Shown: one piece after another, positions 23,507 to 33,067 of the stretch
Position numbering within the stretch: the first letter of the stretch is position 1
Layout: the number at the start of each line of letters is the position of its first letter
Assembly: GCF_905220415.1 (NCBI RefSeq)
Contig: NC_059550.1
Span: forward strand, 3,970,501-4,034,500
Reading direction: 5' to 3'
From: Colias croceus
Lineage: Eukaryota; Arthropoda; Insecta; Lepidoptera; Pieridae
Length of the DNA: 64,000 bases
The notes under the pieces: model-generated
Seen by the model: the letters and a program-made list of their open reading frames with translations, nothing else
Databases searched by the model: none
Told to the model about the DNA's origin: nothing
Made by a program: the position numbers and the translations under genes

Positions 23507-23682
23507 TCCATACTAATATTATAAATGCGAAAGTAACTCTGTCTGTCTGTAAATTTAGTATAGAGATATTTTGATACCCGAGAAAGGACATAGGATCGGT
23601 TTTATCCCGGAAATCCCACGGGAACGGGAACTATGCGGGTTTTTCTTTGACTGCGCGGGCGATGCCGCGGGTGGAAAGCTAG
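23507..23682 (+). mobile_element. Non-autonomous Helitron
   Basis: A|TCCATACTAATATTATAAAT at the 5' end, and GCCGCGGGTGGAAAGCTAG|T at the 3' end after a short G/C hairpin. Inserted inside the Harbinger-like element. Confidence 0.85.
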
Positions 23683-23739
23683 TCAGAAATATAATGAACT
23701 TCGGATGTATCCCAAAAAATTCTTTGGCTATTATTGAAT

Positions 23740-24004
23740 GACAAGTGATAACTGCGTTAAAAACAACCGACTTCAAACTTGCACTTGCAAAATTTACAAA
23801 TACCTACAGACAAAAATGCTCATAAAATAAAAACTACTGGGCCTATCCGAATTAAATTTTTATGGGACCAATTCAACACCATTCCGCATCGAACAAAAAA
23901 AGAATCACGTAAATCGGTTTAGAAACCTCGGAGTAATCGGTGTACATACATAAAAAAAAACATACCGGCCGAATTGATAACCTCCTCCTTTTTTTTGAAG
24001 TCGC
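23740..24004. mobile_element. MITE, ACAACCGACTTC family, copy 2
   Basis: Very close copy of 16929-17206. The right terminal repeat is cut at TTTTTGAAGTCG. It is nested in the Harbinger-like element and followed at 24020-24115 by an AATAAAGTG(TTAAATAAATAAATA) tail resembling a LINE 3' end. Confidence 0.8.
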
Positions 24005-25029
24005 ATAAAAATTCCGCCAAAGGGCTGCCCTTTGTGCTTTTTTATTTTTTTTTTATTATTGTAACCTTTATGTTTATTTTGTTTCTTGTACAATAAAGTG
24101 TTAAATAAATAAATAAATTCAAACCTTTGACAGATTACTGAGTTTATGTTTACCAAACAGTACCTACCTATACCACTACGATGTTTACTGTTGGACAGAC
24201 GAAACACAAGTGAAGTGCCAGCCGGGCCCGAGTGTGCGATTTTATTATCGCAGTGCGCGCGGTACCATACAATTTCATATTCTGCATTTCATTTTCGCGA
24301 CAATCGCGTCGCGAGCAGTCGCAGCAAAATGTGACAAATCACAATTTTAAAATCGCTGCGATTATTTAATCGCATGTGCGCGCATTCTCATAGTAACTCA
24401 TACGTTGTATTTCTGCGATAAAATAATCACGCTGCATAAAATCGTGGTGCGCGCTTAGCCTTATTTGCACATTATTAGTACCGTAAAATGCTGTAACATT
24501 GCCTTTATAGCTCAACATTGCCTAAATTCAAAAAAGTTAAATTATTCCCGCTGCGAAATGTTTTTTATTGTCTATGGTATTACTAAAAGCAAGTCGGCAA
24601 TCTGTATGGCAACATTCAATCACACGTCACTCCAAATTTTAGTTAACAAACTGTCAGAGTCCGTTTCATTGTCGGTGCGGATACTCGCTTTTTACCGTCT
24701 CTCAGGAAAATTTCATTTTGTGAATATTTATGCTTTATTTTCTAGCGTAATATGTTATATAGCAAAGAAAATATGCTCTTTTATGTATTTTAACTGTTTT
24801 TTCTGTATTATATCTTAATTTAAACCGTTAAATCATGGTCGGCAAAGTTGTGTCAGATTTTCGCAACTTTTTACTCAACATTATCTAGGGTTAGGGCTGC
24901 CCCTTTTAATTTTTTCAACAAACTCTTAATCGACCGTGGTTTTGCTTGTGTAATTGTCTAGATGTTTCTTTACTTATCATCATCAGAAATTAAGGATGTC
25001 GAATTTAATTTTCTTTAAGTCATTTATTA

Positions 25030-28000
25030 TAGGACTTATGATTACATGAGCAACCCACCCAAGAGTAGATGCTGAATGTGGCGGTAGATTCTTTAGAGTG
25101 GTAGAACTACAGCTGCATACAGTCTCTGTATGTAGCACGAACGGGCTGTAGTTCGTCCGGGGCAGGACCACTACCTCACAGGAAACCGGCGTGAAGCATA
25201 AATTTGCGTTTCGCATTAGGTAAGTGAGGCATCCGGAAGCCCATCCCCCCCCTCCCTTTAAGCATCATGGCAGCGGTTTTAAACAGAAATTTACCCCAGG
25301 AGGGTACCAGCTCTTTTGATGCTGGAGAATCCCTCCCTGAGCAATCTTGTTCAGGCCGCCCTACGTATTCTGGGGAGGGCAAAATACCGCTCGTTACTTC
25401 CCTACCAGGCAAAAAGAGCAGAAAGACCTGCGCACCCCTTTCCACGCTCCGCGTTAACTTCTGCAATATCAGGGGTATTCACTCTAATATCAACGCCGTG
25501 CATTACCACCTCGAAACGGCGAAGCCGGCCTTACTGTTTCTAACCGAAACTCAGATATCTTCACCGTCTGATGCATCTTACCTTAGTTACCCTGGCTTCA
25601 GCCTGGAGCACAATTTTTTACCCCGCGCTGGTGTATGCGCATATATCCGGGAAGATATCTGCTTTCGTCGCCTTGGTCATCTTGAAGGTAGGGACCTTTC
25701 CATCCTTTGGCTACGTGTAGAATGCGACGACCACCCGCGCATCTATGCGTGCCTTTATAGGTCCCATAGCGGAAATGACGAATCGGACCGACTCTTTGAG
25801 CACATTCAGTCATCGGTTGACACCGTGCTTAATCAGACTCCTGCTGCAGAAATCGTTGTCCTTGGTGACTTCAATGCTCATCATACCGAATTTCTCAAGT
25901 CACGAACAACCGACCATGCGGGTAGATCTGTACACGACTTCGCTCTTGCCTATAACCTCACGCAATTGGTATCATCGCCCACGCGAATTCCAGACATTGA
26001 GGATCATACGCCTTCTTTGTTGGACCTTCTGCTGACTTCCCACCCGGAAGGCTACCAGGTAAATGTCGATGCCCCTATGGGCTCTTCCGACCACTGCCTA
26101 GTCCGGAGTTCAGTGCCAATCTTGCGCTTACCTCGGCCTCCACGTGCAGGCCACCGCCGCGTTTGGCACTATAAGTCGGCAGATTGGGATGGGATGCGTA
26201 CTTTCTTCTCATCGTATCCCTGGAGCCGAGTTTGTTTCTCCGCGAATGATCCTAGTGCGTGTGCTGACTCTGTCGCCGATGTGGTGCTTCAGGGAATGGA
26301 GCTCTTTGTTCCAAACTCTGTTGTTCCCGTGGGTGGCAAGTCCCAGCCTTGGTTTGGTCGCTCTTGCAAATCGGCATCGCGCCGTAAACAAGATTGCTTC
26401 CAGGCCTGGGCCAATGCACTCGCATCTAGTGATCCAAACGCCCGTACATTGAAAAGAGAATTGAACTCGGCCTCTAGGTCCTTCAAGAAGGCTATTGCAA
26501 GAGCGAAAGCAGAGCACATTGCTAAGCTTGGCGAAAAACTTGCCCTACTTCCTTCTGGAACTCGAGCCTTTTGGGCCCTCGCTAAAGCTGTGCAAGGGAA
26601 TTTTTGTCAGCCGTCCCTACCATCTCTGCGCATGGAGAATGACTCGTTGGCCCACACAGCAAAAGAGAAAGCCGACCTTCTTGGCTCTCTTTTTGCTGCT
26701 AATTCGACGTTGGACGACACAGGGTTCTTGCCACCTACCATCCCACGATGTGAAGTATCCATGCCTGACATTCGTTTTAGTCAGAGAGCAGTGCGTAAAG
26801 CACTCCTTTCCCTGGACGTCCATAAGTCAAGTGGCCCTGACGGTATTCCTCCTATTGTGCTTAAGATGTGCGCACCTGAGTTGGCTCCGGTTCTGACGCG
26901 ACTTTTCCGGTACTCCTACTCTACAGGCGTTGTCCCGAACTCATGGAAGACGGCTTTAGTGCATCCGATCCCGAAAAAGGGCGATCGCTCGGACCCGTCC
27001 AATTATCGACCCATAGCTATCACTTCTTTGCTCTCCAAGATAATGGAAACCATTATGAATCGCCAGTTGCTGAAATATCTGGAGGAGCACCAGCTGATCT
27101 GTGACCGTCAGTATGGATTCCGTCACGGACGATCGGCTGGTGATCTTCTAGTATATTTAACACATCGTTGGGCGGAGGCGATAGAGAGCAAGGGTGAAGC
27201 ATTGGCGGTCAGTTTGGACATAGCGAAAGCCTTTGATCGGGTCTGGCACAAAGCGCTTCTTTCGAAGCTTTCTTCCTATGGGCTTCCCGAGAACTTTTGC
27301 CGATGGGTCGCCAGTTTTCTCACTGAGCGTAGTATGAAAGTCGTGGTCGACGGTTCATGCTCCGAACCCAAGCTCGTGAACGCTGGTGTACCTCAAGGCT
27401 GCGTTCTGTCTCCCACACTGTTTCTTCTGCATATCAATGATTTGCTGCGCGTTAGCAGCATTCATTGCTATGCAGATGACAGTACGTGTGATGCAGTTTA
27501 TGCCGGCCGAAGCAATATTTCTCGGGATCGCGTCATTGAGTGCCGGAACGATCTTGTGTCCGAAATCGAAACTTCCTTAGATGAAGTCTCGAATTGGGGT
27601 CGAATTAACCTGGTCCAATTTAACCCCAATAAGACACAAGTCTGCGCATTTACCGCTAAGAAGAATCCCTTTATCGCGACTCCCATTTTTCAAAGTACTC
27701 CCCTAAAAGCCACAGCCAGTATCGGAATTCTTGGTCTCGAAATCACGAGTGATGTGCAGTTCTCTTGTCATCTGGAAGGAAAAGCTAAGTTAGCTTCCCA
27801 GAAATTAGGTGTACTCTGTAGAGCGGGGCAGTATTTCACTCCGAGCCATCGCCTTAACCTTTATAAGGCGCAAGTCAGGCCGCATATGGAATACTGCTCC
27901 CATCTCTGGGCCGGTGCACCTCAACAGTATCTCCTTCCATTTGACCGAATCCAACGGAGAGCTGTGCGCCTCGTTGGCGAGCCAAGTCTAACCGATCGGC

Positions 28001-28398
28001 TTGATTCTTTAGCACTGCGTAGAGAAGTCGCCTCCTTGTGCGTCTTCTACCGCATTTATCATGGGGAGTGCTCTGAAGAACTGTTTGGAACACTGCCTGC
28101 GGCTGAATTCCACCACCGTACAGCACGTCACAAGCTCAAATTCCATCCATACCATCTGGACAGCTGGCGATCAACAACAGTTCGCTTTAAAAGAAGCTTT
28201 TTGCCTCGTGCTACGGAAATTTGGAATCTGCTCCCGCCGGCAGTGTTTCCAATGAGTTACGATTTGGGGACCTTTAAGAAAAGAGCGTACACCCACCTTA
28301 AAGGCCGGCAACACACTCGCCATACCCCTGGTATTGTGGGTGCAAGTGGGCGACGATGTTCACTTAACATCAGGTGACCCGTCTGCTCGTTTGCCTGC

Positions 28399-28431
<33 letters not shown>
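25030..28431 (+). mobile_element. Non-LTR retrotransposon (LINE), near-complete, with A29 tail
   Basis: It contains the ORF at 25267-28377, a short 3' UTR (GTGACCCGTCTGCTCGTTTG) and an uninterrupted 29-A tail (28403-28431). The 5' limit near 25030 is uncertain. Upstream of the ORF is G/C-rich untranslated or linker sequence, and no ORF1 is seen. Target-site duplications could not be identified. Confidence 0.8.
25267..28377 (+). CDS. Retrotransposon endonuclease/reverse transcriptase (ORF2)
   Basis: A single uninterrupted ORF of 1036 residues that would nick target DNA and reverse-transcribe the element RNA. Domain order: a short N-terminal region; an AP-type endonuclease/exonuclease-phosphatase domain (about 60-280) with CNIRG, the catalytic Glu in LFLTET, GDFNAHH (about 200) and GSSDH (about 273); then reverse transcriptase (about 500-780) with KSSGPDGIPP, YRPIAITSLLSKIMETI, QYGFRHGRSAGD, LDIAKAFD, GVPQGCVLSP (about 706) and the catalytic YADD (about 734). 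A C-terminal tail rich in Arg follows (EIWNLLPPAVFP, FKKRAY). No RNase H is seen. This architecture fits the jockey/CR1/Daphne-like non-LTR group of moths. All catalytic residues are intact. The start at 25267 is the first ATG of the frame; the true start may differ. Confidence 0.93.
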   Translation: MAAVLNRNLPQEGTSSFDAGESLPEQSCSGRPTYSGEGKIPLVTSLPGKKSRKTCAPLSTLRVNFCNIRGIHSNINAVHYHLETAKPALLFLTETQISSPSDASYLSYPGFSLEHNFLPRAGVCAYIREDICFRRLGHLEGRDLSILWLRVECDDHPRIYACLYRSHSGNDESDRLFEHIQSSVDTVLNQTPAAEIVVLGDFNAHHTEFLKSRTTDHAGRSVHDFALAYNLTQLVSSPTRIPDIEDHTPSLLDLLLTSHPEGYQVNVDAPMGSSDHCLVRSSVPILRLPRPPRAGHRRVWHYKSADWDGMRTFFSSYPWSRVCFSANDPSACADSVADVVLQGMELFVPNSVVPVGGKSQPWFGRSCKSASRRKQDCFQAWANALASSDPNARTLKRELNSASRSFKKAIARAKAEHIAKLGEKLALLPSGTRAFWALAKAVQGNFCQPSLPSLRMENDSLAHTAKEKADLLGSLFAANSTLDDTGFLPPTIPRCEVSMPDIRFSQRAVRKALLSLDVHKSSGPDGIPPIVLKMCAPELAPVLTRLFRYSYSTGVVPNSWKTALVHPIPKKGDRSDPSNYRPIAITSLLSKIMETIMNRQLLKYLEEHQLICDRQYGFRHGRSAGDLLVYLTHRWAEAIESKGEALAVSLDIAKAFDRVWHKALLSKLSSYGLPENFCRWVASFLTERSMKVVVDGSCSEPKLVNAGVPQGCVLSPTLFLLHINDLLRVSSIHCYADDSTCDAVYAGRSNISRDRVIECRNDLVSEIETSLDEVSNWGRINLVQFNPNKTQVCAFTAKKNPFIATPIFQSTPLKATASIGILGLEITSDVQFSCHLEGKAKLASQKLGVLCRAGQYFTPSHRLNLYKAQVRPHMEYCSHLWAGAPQQYLLPFDRIQRRAVRLVGEPSLTDRLDSLALRREVASLCVFYRIYHGECSEELFGTLPAAEFHHRTARHKLKFHPYHLDSWRSTTVRFKRSFLPRATEIWNLLPPAVFPMSYDLGTFKKRAYTHLKGRQHTRHTPGIVGASGRRCSLNIR

Positions 28432-28432
<1 letters not shown>

Positions 28433-28433
<1 letters not shown>

Positions 28434-28639
28434 TTTAGTCACATGTAAGAAAATATCTTCATACGAGGCGGAGAAGCAATTCGGTATTCCTAGGCGTACT
28501 ATTCTTAACAAAATATGTAAGAATCTTCATGTAAAATCTGTGGGCCATCCTACAAAATTATTTGCAGAAGAAGAAAAGCATATTGCTGAGGTTGTTAATT
28601 TATCAGCAGAGTTCGGTTGTCAATTGAGTAAAGATTGAG
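28433..28639 (+). pseudogene. psq-type helix-turn-helix fragment of a pogo-like transposase
   Basis: The frame from GAT at 28433 reads CKKISSYEAEKQFGIPRRTI, then GHPTKLFAEEEKHIAEV, and stops at 28637-28639. The pattern 'EA...FGIPR.T...K' is the psq/CENP-B-type DNA-binding fold. The N-terminal part of the domain is missing because the LINE interrupts it, and no catalytic domain follows. Confidence 0.6.
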
Positions 28640-29830
28640 TATGATTGACTTGCGTATTGTTCTGCACGATTTTTTAGAAAAAATGACCGATTGCAGGTTT
28701 TTAATGGAAAATGTTGGAAAACTATTTGTTGATCTCACTAATGTAAAACTCTTTGTTGATTTTATGTAAAAGTATTTGTTTATCTCACTGCAGGCTGCTG
28801 TTGTAATTTTTATTACTTACCTATACGTAATAGATACCAACATTATTTTTTTTAATGTTATTACATAATATTAACCTAATATTATGTAATAACCTAATAT
28901 TATTAAATAATATTTGTTTTCCTATGAAAAAATGTGATTAAAATTTAAGTACAACAATTTGATTTATTAAAAATATATTTGAATATTAAGAAAAATTGTT
29001 GCATTTCCTTTGGGGCAGCCCTACACCAAACTCACTTTTGTATGGGAGTTTTAGAGAAACATGCACAACTTTGCCTAGCATTGTAAAAAAAAATTTCTTG
29101 TGCTATTCAAGATTCAGTGAAGTCTGACGTGGAAAAGAACTTCATGGCAATATGGGTGTCAAATCCGTTACCAAAATACCTATTCATTTGAAAAGATATT
29201 ATGACAGGCAATGTTGTAGTTTTTACCTCAACTTTGCCTACGTTTTCAAAGCAATTTTTTGGTGCTTTATAGGTGTTTATTTTACTAATAGCAAATGTAT
29301 TCCTATAGCTTAAAGTCCAATATTGGACAGTAATTGAAAAAACATACGACTTTCTTAACGATTAAAGATTTATCGAAGAAAAACGTCAAAATCCGTGCAA
29401 AGTTGCAGCATTTTACGGTATCTACTGTATAATTAGAATAGATACGCTATAATGTGGTCATAACAATTAAAGCTGCAAAATTTTTTAATATTAATTCCTA
29501 AGGCCCACTACTAACCAAGCCAACCGGTCAGTCAAAATAATCATACCTATGCTCACAGAACTATATCGAGATAGAAGGAAAGTGGCGAAAAGACGATTAA
29601 TCATCGTCTTTGCTCGCCACGATGCTCAGTCTATTCACGACCTCTCTCCGTGTGTGACGTACTAATGCAAACAGAAAATGCCCCCGTGCTCGATAATTAA
29701 CTGTACAAACACCACCAAAAAAGTTGAAGGTGTCAATAAAAATATTTCTTTCACGGGTTAGTACTCTTTGCCCTAAAATATCTGTTATTACTTATAAAAC
29801 AATTTATTTTTGTGCACCGTTATAATTTAA

Positions 29831-31178
29831 CCCTTATTAAAACGCTGGGAGCTATACTTCCCACGTCTAAGATTGAAGTAAATCGTGTTTTATTTTTATA
29901 TGCTTAAACCTAATGCAGTGTTATAATATATTTATCTACGCAATCTTAACATTTCAGAGAACTTTTTTCATGGAAACACTTTTCAGAGAATTATTACATG
30001 TCATGGTAAACACACGTCAAAGTCAGGTGACGTGATTTTGCCACCGAAAACGACCGTTATTTTTTAGTTTTTTGTGTAGTGCTGAAAAAAAATTAGATAA
30101 GTAGATTTGAGTTTTAGCTATGTAAACTAGACTCTATTACGGTTGCGTGAAACGTAAAAATATGCCCAGAATCTTTCGTTTATACCTTGGTAGAGTCGAT
30201 TGAAATTAAGTCTATAAGTGGGAAGATATCATCCCAGTGTTCTTCACTGCACACGACATTCGGAAATTCTATATATAAAATCCGTGTGTCTAAAAATCTT
30301 TTTTAATTGGTTAAAGCAACTTATTTATTATTATTCATTATTTCCTGATCAGATAATTAGACATCTTAACTCAATACATTAGTATTTACCTATTGCTTTT
30401 ATTTTGTTTTAGAAAAATGCCTTGTTTAGCTTTCATCTGCTTTATTAAAAATATGATCTATACAGGGTTACTTGTAAAACACCAGCAACCTCGCAGGACA
30501 AGATAGCTAACATCATAAGTAACAACATTTGTTCTACGACTTTTGGCATAAGGCAATAAATTATTTTTAAATGATTTTTTAAACTTTTATTGTACTCTCC
30601 TAACATTTGTAAGTCTATGTTCTATTCATTATCGGATGGACGACGCGACGCCCCCTTCCCCCTCTCGTTCGCTTCTTGTTTACGTAATTTTTGGGAGGCG
30701 TAGAGTTTATAATATTCAAAGTTCAAACGGAAAATTAAATGAATATTTATTTTTGTATGAAAATAAAATCTAACAAATTATCAAAAGTCGTAGAACAAAT
30801 GTTGTTGCTTATGATGTTAGCTATCTTGTCCTGCGAGGTTGCCGGTGTTTTACAAGTAACCCTGTATAATTTTTAACGATAAAATTTAATTCACAAGTGG
30901 AGTCAGGGCAACTAGCTAGTGTTTGAAAATATTGGTGTCATACTAGAACCACAGTTAACAGATATGTACTACGTACACTAGAACACTGGGAGCTATAGTT
31001 CCCACCTTTTTACAAGAGAGAACAGATGACGGGATATATACTTCCCACCAAAAAAAGGTTACTTCCCCCCCACTAACCCCTTTTTTGTGTGAATTTTTGA
31101 AATCTACGACCTAAAATTACCTAGGAACGTATCTTACTTTTTTGTTAACTCCTCCATAGGCTCGCGTTTGAATAAGGG
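29831..31178. mobile_element. piggyBac-like non-autonomous element with TTAA duplication
   Basis: TTAA|CCCTTATTAAAACGC at the left and GCGTTTGAATAAGGG|TTAA at the right. The TTAA target duplication and terminal CCC are diagnostic of piggyBac-type transposition. Both ends also carry the palindromic block CTGGGAGCTATASTTCCCAC. It contains the MITE at 30463-30864. No transposase ORF. Confidence 0.75.
30463..30864. mobile_element. MITE of the CAGGGTTACTTG family, copy 2
   Basis: About 0.4 kb, CAGGGTTACTTGTAAAACAC to its complement, flanked by TATA on both sides. The interior is the reverse complement of copy 1 at 2399-2824. The terminal repeats pair for about 85 bp. Nested within the piggyBac-like element. 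Confidence 0.88.
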
Positions 31179-32607
31179 TTAATGTAAACGGTAACGGAAT
31201 GATGCTACTTTTCCATTACGGCTTTAATTTTACACGCCAGACTGGACATGCATTGAAAACCAGCAATGAAAATAAAACATTCTAAACTGTCGAAACGCGG
31301 TAAAGATTGATTTCTCATTTTTCTGTCAAAAGTAAGTATATAGAGTTGTACGCCACGATTTTCAATGCCGATTTCTTAGTCGATTCAAATCGATACCTAT
31401 TGAAAACAGAAAAATGATAATTATTTTTTAATCCTATAATATTATTGTTAGGTATATCGAAGGTTTAAAATATATTTACTATATACTTATTGCAAATTTG
31501 TTTCAGTTTTCCGAAAGATTCTCTTGTGAAAAATAAATGGATGGAAGCAAAAACTGGTTTCCTACGAAACACAGTCTGATTTGTTCCATACATTTTCACG
31601 AAGGTTCGTTTACTGGCCCATCAAAGTTTCGGCGAATAATGTTAAGTGGTTGAGGAGTTCCTTCCGTCTCCATCATTAGCTTAGCACCATGATACTAGAA
31701 TTTAATATTGTCACCTGACTTGCACATGTATGCAAAATGTAAGCTCAATAAGTTGAGTAAAATTACTTTAATATTCAATTGCAAGATTTGATCCGAACGT
31801 ACATATATAAATATGTACATACATTCTAATACACATGCATATACATACAGATTAAGTTAATAAAAAGCTTGTAAAAATTAACATTCATATTCTCATTCTT
31901 CTGTCAAAGTCGAAATCGATTCCCAAATCGATTCCATAAAATGTTTTAACTACCTACTTAGTTTCTATTTATTAGGGGACAATTATTTTGATGTTGTGAA
32001 CATCACTAAAAGACTCGCGTGACGTCAAAGTACCTACGCAAAATGTTACACGGTCGGTTCTCATATAAATCGACGAACTATTTTCTTCTATCTCGATTTA
32101 GTTCTGTGCCTATGCTCTATCAAAGGCTGTGGTGATAGGTACCGAGTAAAAGGGTGTTTTTCCACCAATGCTGTATGAGGAAAATGCGTGGTGCGAGTAT
32201 ATTGCTATTGTTCAAAACTATCGAACTAACTCGATCATACCTCGCATACATCCCTCGCTTGTTTTGTAAAATGCACAGTTGAGCTTGAGCCGTTTCCACG
32301 AACCACAGAGCAAGTAATATAGCAGATTGCAGTTGAGCGAGGCATGGCAAACCGAGACCAGGCGAGCGTGCAGGAAATAAATTGATTTTTCAATTTGTCT
32401 GCGCATGTTCATAGCATCACATCTGCTTGGACGGTGAAGGAAAACATCGTGAGGAAAGCGAAATGTCGAAGGATCAAAAGTTCGACGACACAAATTGACT
32501 GATACTGAGACTTTATACTTCAAGTACTATACTACAAAATATATAATCTCCATGACTCACATTTTTTATTTTTAAATACTTTTATTTTATACCTATATCA
32601 AGATAAA
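31179..32607. other. Intergenic DNA upstream of SORL1
   Basis: No gene recognised. It holds scattered repeat fragments: a short inverted partner (TTTTCTTCTATCTCGATTTA near 32082) of a segment at about 29560, and near 32420-32500 a decayed sequence resembling retrotransposon coding DNA. Nothing can be called as functional. Confidence 0.4.
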
Positions 32608-32769
32608 TCTAATATATAAAATTCTCGTGTCACAGTTTTCGTTGCCATACTCCTCCGAAAAGGCTGGACCGATTCTCATGAAATTTTCTGTGCATATCGG
32701 GTAAGTTGGAGAATCGGCCAACATCTATTTTTCATATGTGCGACGGGCGAAGCCGGGGCGGACCGCTAG
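32608..32769 (+). mobile_element. Non-autonomous Helitron upstream of SORL1
   Basis: A|TCTAATATATAAAATTCTCG at the 5' end and GCCGGGGCGGACCGCTAG|T at the 3' end. About 300 bp upstream of the SORL1 start codon. Confidence 0.8.
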
Positions 32770-33067
32770 TACAAATATCTGTGATAAATATACATTTTAA
32801 CATGGCAATATATTACCATTTCTGTCTTGTCTTTGTATCCATGGCGTGATCCATGGATAAGAATAAATTATTAAAAAAAATATCTGTCTTGTCTGTTTGT
32901 CACTGTCAGCACTCAGCAGTAAAGACAGTTTCAGTTTGAATTTGACAATTGAGTGAATTGACACATCAGTCGTCAATCGTGAATTTGTAGTTTTGTGATA
33001 CGTTTGGCGCAGTTTTAATCAAATTCTTTTCGTGGTCGGACGATACATAATTATTAGTGATGACAAA
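32770..33067 (+). promoter_or_regulatory. SORL1 5' flank / 5' UTR
   Basis: About 300 bp between the Helitron and the SORL1 ATG. The promoter is presumably here, but no TATA box is convincing. Confidence 0.4.

Larger units (their letters stand above)
23259..24460. mobile_element. Harbinger-like non-autonomous DNA transposon (host to nested insertions)
   Basis: A perfect 24-bp terminal inverted repeat starts GGCTAAGCGCGCACCACGAT and its complement ends at 24460. Both sides are flanked by TTA (23256-23258 and 24461-24463), which fits the 3-bp TWA target duplication of PIF/Harbinger elements. It contains a Helitron (23507-23682) and a MITE (23740-24004). The remaining ends hold many TGCGCGC and ATCGC motifs. 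No transposase. Confidence 0.7.
24481..29418 (+). mobile_element. Pogo-like DNA transposon remnant, split by a retrotransposon
   Basis: The left end CCGTAAAATGCTGTAACATT and right end GCAGCATTTTACGG form inverted repeats of about 22 bp (two mismatches), flanked by TA on both sides (24479-24480 and 29419-29420). This is the target duplication of the Tc1/mariner/pogo group. After the inserted LINE, bases 28433-28639 encode a helix-turn-helix of psq type, then a stop. That domain is used by pogo/Tigger transposases. No DDE catalytic domain is found, so the copy is internally deleted. Confidence 0.7.

Noticed and set aside
26209..26517. Antisense ORFs inside the retrotransposon
   Set aside because: Shadows of the 1036-residue ORF2; no matching features.
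28860..28920. Palindrome TTACATAATATTA / TAATATTATGTAA as a regulatory hairpin
   Set aside because: Very AT-rich and within a decayed transposon; chance pairing is likely.
33032..33067. Upstream extension of the SORL1 frame
   Set aside because: It opens with GTG; the first ATG (33068) starts a proper signal peptide.
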